This document shows positions 15,445 through 22,964 of a stretch of 64,000 bases of DNA, piece after piece. Origin of the DNA: Algoriphagus winogradskyi. GTDB taxonomy: Bacteria > Bacteroidota > Bacteroidia > Cytophagales > Cyclobacteriaceae. Made by a program: the position numbers and the translations under genes. The DNA lies in NCBI RefSeq assembly GCF_900182815.1, contig NZ_FXUA01000001.1:1008609-1072608 (forward strand). The letters are read 5' to 3'. Position 1 is the first letter of the stretch; the number at the start of each line of letters is the position of its first letter. The notes under the pieces are model-generated. The model saw nothing but the letters and a program-made list of their open reading frames with translations. It ran no database searches and was not told the origin of the DNA.

Positions 15445-18003
15445 ATGAAAAACCTCCTGCTACTTTGTGGTATTGCATTGCTATTTGCTTCCTGTGAAAA
15501 ACTTGTTTCAGACAAGCATTTCTACGACCCCGGAATCTCATCTGAGTTAGCCCAATTCCGAAAACAACAAGTATCAGACATTCATTACGACTTGACTTTT
15601 GAAATTCCTGCGGAAAAGTCGGCCACAATTCCATCGAGTTTGTTATTGGAAGTTGAAATCTCTGATCTTTCACATCCATTGATTCTAGATTTCAACGAGG
15701 AATCTTCTCATCTGCTTTCTCTCGAGGTAAATGGAATGGAAACAGAGATCGATCATAGGGACCAACACTTGGTTATCCCTAAGGAATCACTGACAAAAGG
15801 AAGCAATGCTATCGCCATAAAATTTATAGCAGGCGAGCTATCGCTCAATAGAAATGACGACTTCCTTTATACCCTATTAGTTCCAGAGCGAGCCAGCACG
15901 CTTTTCCCTTGTTTTGATCAGCCAAATTTAAAGGCAAACTACTCGCTGACGATTACTGCTCCCAAAGACTGGAAAGTCTTGGCAGGAGCGCCAGAAAAAG
16001 CTTCTGAGGAAAATGGTGAGTTTGTCACTCATCGCTTTTCTAAGTCTGACTTAATGAGCACGTATCTGTTTTCCTTTGTAGCAGGCAAATTTGAAGAGGC
16101 AAGGTCAGATTCAGATTTTCCTCAAACCATGCTTTACCGGGAAACGAATCCTGATAAAATTGAAGCCAGCATTCCCGAACTCTTTACTTTACATCAAAAA
16201 GCAAAGGAATTCTTAGAAGCATATACCGCCTACCCTTTCCCATTTCAGAAGCTTGATTTTGCCACTATTCCTATTTTTCAATATGGCGGAATGGAGCATG
16301 TTGGGGCAATTCAATACCGGGAGTCCTCACTTTTCTTGGATGAAAATGCTACTGACTCGGAGCTATTGAGCCGGGCAAAGTTGATTGGCCATGAGACTGC
16401 ACACATGTGGTTTGGTGATTTGGTGACTATGGATTGGTTTGAGGATGTTTGGATGAAGGAGGTTTTTGCAAATTTCATGGCTGGCAAACTTGTCAACCCC
16501 ACCTACCCTAACATCAATCACGAGCTTTCATTTCTAACCAACCACTATCCTTCTGCCTATGGAGAAGACCGTACGAAAGGAACCAACCCAATTAAGCAAA
16601 AATTAGCCAACCTGAAGGACGCTGGCTCACTTTATGGCAGCATTATCTATGACAAGGCTCCGATCATGATGCGACAGCTGGAAACGGCTATGGGAGAAGC
16701 TGCCTTTCAGAAAGGCATTCAGAAATACATCAAAACCTTTGCTCATGGAAATGCCGATTGGAATGATCTCGTGGAGATTCTGGATGCAAACACAGAATTG
16801 GATCTTCAGCAATGGAGTGAAGTCTGGGTAAACCAATCCGGAAGACCTATCCTTTCTGATAAAATCGAGCTCGCAAAAGATGGGACAATCAGCTCTTTTG
16901 TAATTACACAAAACGCAGAGGATGGTTCAGACAAAATCTGGCCTCAGCTTTTTGATATCACCTTTTTTTACCCAGAGGAGAGTAAAACCTTTTCGGTTTC
17001 TATGATAGAAAAAACTCTGGATTTGAAAGAAGCAATAGGTGCAAAACAACCTTCAGCTATTCTTTACAATAGCAATGGTTTAGGTTATGGGGTTTTTCCT
17101 TTGGATCAGGCTTCTCTGTCTCATATCCCTTCGCTCACCGATGAAGTGATGCGCGGACAGTCCTACATCAACTTATTTGAGAACACACTTTCAGGAAACA
17201 TCGAGCCAATGTTGGCTTTTGAGACTTTTCAAAAGGGAATTGAACTTGAAGAAAATGAAATACTTGCAAGATTGATTTCTGGGGAACTCAGCGCTATTTT
17301 CTGGAAATACCTCAATGATGATCAGCGGGCACAAGTCCTTCCAGGTTTGGAAAGCCAACTTTGGACTCAATTGCAAAAGGACCTTACTACCAATCTGAAG
17401 AAAACAATCTTCTCGCTTTACAGCGGGATCGCTTATTCAACGATTGGTCAGGATCGCTTGTATTCAGTTTGGAAGAAAGAAGTGGAGATCAAAGACCTAA
17501 AACTCAACCCAGACAATTTCACCAGTTTGGCAATGACTTTAGCGCTTTATGGTCACCCAAAAGCAAATGAAATTTTAACTGAAGAACGATCCAGAATCAG
17601 CAATCAAGATAAACTCGACCGCTTTGACTTTCTTCTCCCAGCTTTATCACAAAATGTATCTGAAAGAGACACTTTCTTTGAATCATTTAAAGAAGCTGAC
17701 AATCGGGAAAAAGAATCCTGGGTATTATCGGCTTGTGGCTATATTCACCATCCGCTGAATCAGAATTCAGCAATCAAGCACCTTCCGCTCGCTTTGGACT
17801 TATTGGAAGACATTCAGAAGACTGGAGACATCTTTTTCCCAAAGAGATGGATGTCGGTTACTGCTGGGCAATACACCTCGCCTGAGGCTGCTAAAATCGT
17901 CTCTGGGTTTTTAGATAAAAACCCAGACTACAACCCAATCCTGAAAAGCAAAATTTTGCAGGCCACGGATGATTTGATGCGTGCTCAAGAAATAAAGCAG
18001 TAA
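15445..18003 (+). CDS. M1 family aminopeptidase, lipoprotein
   Basis: An 852-residue aminopeptidase N-type metallopeptidase. The signal peptide ends in LFASC (lipobox Cys17). The exopeptidase motif GGMEH lies at about 281, in place of GAMEN. The zinc site HETAH is at about 316-320, with the third ligand Glu in WMKEVFANF about 18 residues on. Length fits aminopeptidase N with a full C-terminal helical domain. It probably removes N-terminal residues from peptides in the periplasm or at the surface. The adjacent LON-domain gene runs the other way and the two stop codons abut. Confidence 0.93.
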   Translation: MKNLLLLCGIALLFASCEKLVSDKHFYDPGISSELAQFRKQQVSDIHYDLTFEIPAEKSATIPSSLLLEVEISDLSHPLILDFNEESSHLLSLEVNGMETEIDHRDQHLVIPKESLTKGSNAIAIKFIAGELSLNRNDDFLYTLLVPERASTLFPCFDQPNLKANYSLTITAPKDWKVLAGAPEKASEENGEFVTHRFSKSDLMSTYLFSFVAGKFEEARSDSDFPQTMLYRETNPDKIEASIPELFTLHQKAKEFLEAYTAYPFPFQKLDFATIPIFQYGGMEHVGAIQYRESSLFLDENATDSELLSRAKLIGHETAHMWFGDLVTMDWFEDVWMKEVFANFMAGKLVNPTYPNINHELSFLTNHYPSAYGEDRTKGTNPIKQKLANLKDAGSLYGSIIYDKAPIMMRQLETAMGEAAFQKGIQKYIKTFAHGNADWNDLVEILDANTELDLQQWSEVWVNQSGRPILSDKIELAKDGTISSFVITQNAEDGSDKIWPQLFDITFFYPEESKTFSVSMIEKTLDLKEAIGAKQPSAILYNSNGLGYGVFPLDQASLSHIPSLTDEVMRGQSYINLFENTLSGNIEPMLAFETFQKGIELEENEILARLISGELSAIFWKYLNDDQRAQVLPGLESQLWTQLQKDLTTNLKKTIFSLYSGIAYSTIGQDRLYSVWKKEVEIKDLKLNPDNFTSLAMTLALYGHPKANEILTEERSRISNQDKLDRFDFLLPALSQNVSERDTFFESFKEADNREKESWVLSACGYIHHPLNQNSAIKHLPLALDLLEDIQKTGDIFFPKRWMSVTAGQYTSPEAAKIVSGFLDKNPDYNPILKSKILQATDDLMRAQEIKQ

Positions 18004-18624
18004 TTAGAAATCCAATGGATCAAGGTGCTTAAAATGTCCATTTTGTTTGATCTTCTCTTTGGCTTGCTCAGCCGCTTTTAGAGCCGGTATAATTCTCTTA
18101 AAGTGCTTAATTAGAAACTCTGTTCGTTCAGCTTCCGAAGGAAGTTTGATAAGTTCTAATTCCTCCTCCAGTTTGAGACCGATTTTATGAGAAAAAGAAA
18201 ATGAATCTACGTCTGCAGGATTAAAGCTCACATCGTAATGCAGTAAATGAAGCATTTCCCTGAGATAAAAAATATACTCATGATGCAAAAAGTCCGGGAC
18301 CCTGAGATCATCTTCCAGCCACTCGATAGCACCTGCGGCATATCCTTTATTAGGTGAAGGATTGTCAAAGGTTGCAATTTTAAAAACACGCTGGCCTATT
18401 GTTTTAATATCCATTCTACCATCTTCATATCTGGTATGAATTTCATCCAACTTCACTTCAGTGCCATATCCGGAAAGCTGATCAATGAAAGTACAAACCC
18501 CAAAAGTCAAACCACCTTCCTCTACATCTTTTATGAGCTCTTTATACCGAGGCTCAAATATGTGAAGGTTCAGTTCTTCTCCTGGAAATACTACCAGTTT
18601 CAATGGAAAAAAAGGAAGGATCAT
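18004..18624 (-). CDS. LON peptidase substrate-binding domain protein
   Basis: A 206-residue stand-alone LON_substr_bdg domain. The start ILPFFPLKLVVFPGEELNLHIFEPRY is diagnostic in type (PLxxVVFPG, then HIFEPRY), with GVCTFI in the following strand and an Arg/Asp-rich segment near residues 65-80. There is no AAA+ or protease part, so it may recognise substrates or unfolded protein; the function of stand-alone copies is not settled. Its end abuts the aminopeptidase stop without a gap, so the terminator for each must lie inside the other gene or be factor-dependent. Confidence 0.88.
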   Translation of the reverse strand: MILPFFPLKLVVFPGEELNLHIFEPRYKELIKDVEEGGLTFGVCTFIDQLSGYGTEVKLDEIHTRYEDGRMDIKTIGQRVFKIATFDNPSPNKGYAAGAIEWLEDDLRVPDFLHHEYIFYLREMLHLLHYDVSFNPADVDSFSFSHKIGLKLEEELELIKLPSEAERTEFLIKHFKRIIPALKAAEQAKEKIKQNGHFKHLDPLDF

Positions 18625-18681
18625 AGAAGTGCTTTTTTAATACAACGTGATTAGCCCCATTTTTTGTTTTCCTCGAAAATG

Positions 18682-18708
18682 AAAAAAGCCGATCCTAAGA
18701 TCGGCTTT
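18682..18708 (-). terminator. Terminator of gapA
   Basis: AAAGCCGATC pairs with GATCGGCTTT around a 4-base loop. Read on the minus strand it is followed by a run of six T. Confidence 0.88.
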
Positions 18709-18735
18709 CATGTATATTTTGAGAATTACTTCTCC

Positions 18736-19782
<1,047 letters not shown>

Positions 19783-19988
19783 TTAGCGGGTATGCCACTT
19801 TTGGCTAAAAATCCCTGAGGGATGGCTAAGTTATTACATTTATTTGGCTAGCCCAAACTATCTGTTGAGGCTCGTCAAATCTTCTTGTATTCAATCGATT
19901 TCGAAGAAAAATAATTCCATAAAAATTTTGAAAAAATCAGTTTTACAATGCTTTTGCCTATTTTGAAGCCTTACTTAAGCAATTTTTA

Positions 19989-20861
19989 ATGTTTGAAAAA
20001 GCAATTCTCGAAACTGCCGGCTACACCCGGGCGATTCATTCTATCTCCAGAAATTTTGGAAGTACTCAAATTGAAAGAGGTGCGGCTACGCTATTTTTTG
20101 TAAACCAAGAAGGCTATGCACTGACTTGCAAGCATGTCGCTCAGTGGCTATCTCAAGCAGATCAAATCAACCAGAAGTATAACAACTATTTACAGCAAGG
20201 CAAAGATCTTAGCGGGGGACAACGTTCGGCTTTAGCCAAAAAACTAGGCTTAAAACCCGATGCTACTTCCGAGATGCGGGTAACCTTTGTAGACTGTGTG
20301 GATCAGATCAAAAACATGAGATTTTTTATCCACCCAGAATATGACCTGGCTTTGATCAAGTTTGAAGGTTTTGAGAAAACGCTATTCACCAATGTTCCAA
20401 AATTCAAGAAAGATCATTCCGAAATCAATCCCGGAGCGATGTTGTGCAGACTTGGTTTTCCTTTTCCTGAGTTTTCAAACTATCAGCTAAACACCCAAAA
20501 GCAATCTCTTGAATGGACAAGCACTGGAGCGATGCGCTCTCCCCGATTCCCAATCGAAGGAATGCTCACTCGCTTTCTCGGAGATAAAAAAGGAAAAGTC
20601 TATGGGATGGAAATGAGTACGCCTGGACTAAGAGGACAAAGTGGCGGCCCATTATTTGATGCCAGCGGCAAGGTATGTGGCATGCAAAGCCGTACCAAGC
20701 ATTTACACCTAGGATTTGATATCGAGGAAAAAGCAATTATTGCCCACGGCAAAGCAAAAAAGGTGAATGATTACGCATTTATCCATCTGGGTGAATGCAT
20801 TCACGTTTCGGTGATTAAGGAATTTATGCGAGCGAATAATGTGAGTTTTGAGGAAGAATAG
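19989..20861 (+). CDS. Trypsin-like serine protease without signal peptide
   Basis: A 290-residue protein with a complete S1/HtrA-like catalytic triad: His49 in LTCKHVAQW, Asp119 in PEYDLALIKFEG and Ser218 in RGQSGGPLFDASG. It starts MFEKAILETAGY with no signal peptide, Tat motif or membrane helix, so a cytoplasmic location is predicted, unusual for this fold. No PDZ domain follows. An insertion of about 50 polar residues lies between His and Asp. It faces the HNH/IRG-like operon at 21083 with a shared 220-base gap. It could be a housekeeping protease or an effector protease of a defence system; neither is shown. Confidence 0.87.
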   Translation: MFEKAILETAGYTRAIHSISRNFGSTQIERGAATLFFVNQEGYALTCKHVAQWLSQADQINQKYNNYLQQGKDLSGGQRSALAKKLGLKPDATSEMRVTFVDCVDQIKNMRFFIHPEYDLALIKFEGFEKTLFTNVPKFKKDHSEINPGAMLCRLGFPFPEFSNYQLNTQKQSLEWTSTGAMRSPRFPIEGMLTRFLGDKKGKVYGMEMSTPGLRGQSGGPLFDASGKVCGMQSRTKHLHLGFDIEEKAIIAHGKAKKVNDYAFIHLGECIHVSVIKEFMRANNVSFEEE

Positions 20862-20904
20862 GCGAATTCGGGTTTCGGAATTTTGATTTCGGGTTATGTG
20901 TTAA

Positions 20905-20949
20905 ACAAAAAAAATCGGACAGATTTCCACCCCTAGAAATAAGTCCGAT
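20905..20949 (-). terminator. Probable terminator of the IRG-like GTPase operon
   Basis: ATCGGAC (20914-20920) pairs with GTCCGAT (20943-20949), with an inner ATTTC/GAAAT stem. On the minus strand it is followed by a run of eight T, suiting the operon that ends at 21083. Confidence 0.65.
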
Positions 20950-21082
20950 ATTAAAAAAATACTTAACGCATTGAGAATTGTCACTCCCAACTAGCCACAA
21001 GTATATTCATAAACTTCAGAGCAAGGATTAATAACACATAAGTGGATAGATTATCTTCATAATTGTAAGAAAAGACAGAAAA

Positions 21083-21502
21083 TCAACAGAACTGACTAGC
21101 TTTCTTTTCTATAGCAATTTTGGCTCGTTCTATGACTTTAGCCGCAATACCAAATTTAATTTTTGTGGATATAATCAATCTGGAATCCTGAATCCAGAGC
21201 TCGGGATCTTTTTTACCTTTTGACTGATTGATACTTCGTAGCGTCACCGCAATATTCTCAGGAATATTTACAATCTCAGCTATCTCCGTATCTGTAAGTT
21301 TATCTTTATAGCGACTATGAATTAACTCAGAAGGAAATATATGATCGTAATCGTAGCGATCACCACCCCATAGTTCTTCCCCTGTATAGGAATCAATGTA
21401 ACGAGCCTTGCCTCCTCCACGCTGCATGGCATCAAAATGAAGTAAGGCTTTCACCCGCTCAAAGGCACGATTTATTTCTCCACGATGGTATGGTCTGGAC
21501 AT
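21083..21502 (-). CDS. Small HNH endonuclease
   Basis: A 139-residue protein with an HNH-type nuclease core: DYDHIFP (Asp53-His54), Asn83 in PENIAVT and SINQSKGKKD (Asn92, Lys95), an arrangement seen in short HNH nucleases and in the Cas9-like HNH fold. The first 50 residues are basic and helical; GEELWGGDRYDYDH marks the fold entry. No separate DNA-recognition domain is visible, but the two-module Cys/His protein encoded 9 bases upstream could supply it. It is the last gene of a three-gene leftward operon with the IRG-like GTPase. DNA cleavage is expected from motif; target and trigger are unknown. Confidence 0.82.
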   Translation of the reverse strand: MSRPYHRGEINRAFERVKALLHFDAMQRGGGKARYIDSYTGEELWGGDRYDYDHIFPSELIHSRYKDKLTDTEIAEIVNIPENIAVTLRSINQSKGKKDPELWIQDSRLIISTKIKFGIAAKVIERAKIAIEKKASQFC

Positions 21503-21511
21503 AGTTAAATG

Positions 21512-21763
21512 TTATAGCGCTGGAGCATGCTTTCCTTTATTTGAGCCTGATGGGTGGTGAAAACAAGGGGATGCTGTGAGGTTCGCTAAGCTATGATTGC
21601 TAGTCCCACAATACTTGCAGGTATAGCTTTTCTTTTCAGAACCTTCATACAATTTGTGCTTCCCTTTGTTCAAACCTAAAGGATGTCTAAAACAGGGAGA
21701 TGAAGTTAAGTTGGCAACGGAAGTAAATTTGGTACCGCAGTATTCGCAGAGTGAGGTGGGCAT
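21512..21763 (-). CDS. Small protein with two tandem Cys/His (zinc-finger-like) modules
   Basis: An 83-residue protein made almost entirely of two copies of one module with a 43-residue period. Each has C-x2-C (Cys6/9 and 49/52), then ANLTxSPC followed by x2-H (Cys24-His27, Cys67-His70), then a conserved NKGKH (His36, His79). This gives four likely zinc ligands per module plus a spare His. Shared pattern per module: CxYCGT, SxANLT, SPCFxHP, NKGKH. I do not recognise a named family with certainty. Its position, 7 bases after the GTPase gene and 9 before the HNH gene, suggests a nucleic-acid or protein adaptor; this is inference. Confidence 0.75.
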   Translation of the reverse strand: MPTSLCEYCGTKFTSVANLTSSPCFRHPLGLNKGKHKLYEGSEKKSYTCKYCGTSNHSLANLTASPCFHHPSGSNKGKHAPAL

Positions 21764-21770
21764 AGGCTTC

Positions 21771-22868
21771 TTAAATGTTAGAATTAGTTAGCTCTTCCAA
21801 AATAACTTTAGCCTCAGCTTCACAATCATTTATCATATTGTTACCAAAATAAACTGATAATGAAAAAGCCGCAGCTACAGCTGAAATTTGACCAATAACA
21901 GGAATATATTTAGCTATAGTTTTAGCAGTTAATTGAGGAGCGAAACGTTTTAAAGCAATCAAAACCAACTCTTTACTTAAATATTTTTGTGCAAAAGATT
22001 TCATACTAGACAGTACCCCAGCTTTTACACCATGTCTTTCTAAAAAATCTATTGAATCTTCATCTAAATTATAAATCTTTAAAATCTCTTTATTCATTTT
22101 CATAAGAATGGCTATATCAGCTGCAATGTCAACTCCAGGTATTGGGTTAAGACCATTTACTCCAGCTCCAGCAGATATCCACATAACCATTTTTAGAGCT
22201 ATTTTTCGCTTCTTTTTTAGAATTTCATCATTTGAAATGAAAGCTTCTGCGATAAACTTATCTCTCTTTAAATTTGTGAGGTTTTGTGAAATTTCTGTAA
22301 TCAGTTTCCCTAAATCATATTTGGTGGGTTGTCTTGAGGAGGTCAAATAAATACCAAAATGTTTTACACTAGTTAAGTATTGCTCTAAGTCATATAAACA
22401 TTCACTCAATGTTTCAATTTCAGATTTTTTAGGGGTATTAAATTTACCGTCATCTATGGATTGATCAATCTTAGTCCTAACTATAAAAATGGGCTTGTTT
22501 AACTTTTTTACCTCTTCAATTAAAAACAAATCATTTTCATAAAACCTATTTGCAGTAACAAGGATTATAAAATCAAAAGAAGACAATCCCATCCTGTCCA
22601 CATAGTCTTCTTTTGGGAATTTGGTTGTACCGCAACCTGGTAAATCATAAAATGAAACTCCATTTTTTGAATAAGGGCCATTTTTTTCAAGGGTTGTCTC
22701 AATTGTTCCTGTATTACATATATTTTCTCCAATGAGTGCGTTTATCAAGCTAGACTTCCCTGATCCACTTTGCCCTATTAATGCCCCAGAAACTTTAGTG
22801 TTATTAAACTCTTCACCTTTTTTGAGTAGCTCTTGTAGATACTCCTTAAATTTATCAGATTCTTCCAT
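21771..22868 (-). CDS. IRG-like (immunity-related GTPase family) GTPase
   Basis: A 365-residue GTPase. Walker A GQSGSGKSS lies at 32-40, a Thr-rich switch I near 53-59, G3 is DLPGCGTTKFP from Asp75 and G4 is RTKIDQ with Thr132-Asp135. The stretch from DLPG through DFIILVTANRFYENDL to FIVRTKID closely resembles animal p47 IRG proteins. The C-terminal half has hydrophobic segments at about 226-255 (with NPIPGVDIAADIAIL) and 318-346, reminiscent of YcjF/DUF697-type membrane-associated regions. It is the first gene of a compact AT-rich operon; positions 22021-22080 hold 14 G/C of 60. It starts 96 bases after the sensor kinase stop on the same strand. A defence, membrane or stress role is inferred only. 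Confidence 0.85.
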   Translation of the reverse strand: MEESDKFKEYLQELLKKGEEFNNTKVSGALIGQSGSGKSSLINALIGENICNTGTIETTLEKNGPYSKNGVSFYDLPGCGTTKFPKEDYVDRMGLSSFDFIILVTANRFYENDLFLIEEVKKLNKPIFIVRTKIDQSIDDGKFNTPKKSEIETLSECLYDLEQYLTSVKHFGIYLTSSRQPTKYDLGKLITEISQNLTNLKRDKFIAEAFISNDEILKKKRKIALKMVMWISAGAGVNGLNPIPGVDIAADIAILMKMNKEILKIYNLDEDSIDFLERHGVKAGVLSSMKSFAQKYLSKELVLIALKRFAPQLTAKTIAKYIPVIGQISAVAAAFSLSVYFGNNMINDCEAEAKVILEELTNSNI

Positions 22869-22964
22869 AGCTTATTTTAAGATTATAAGCTTAAGTTTTC
22901 AACATATAAAATAAGGAAATCGACCAATTCACCCCCGCCCCAAATCACTTCATAACTGTAGCTT

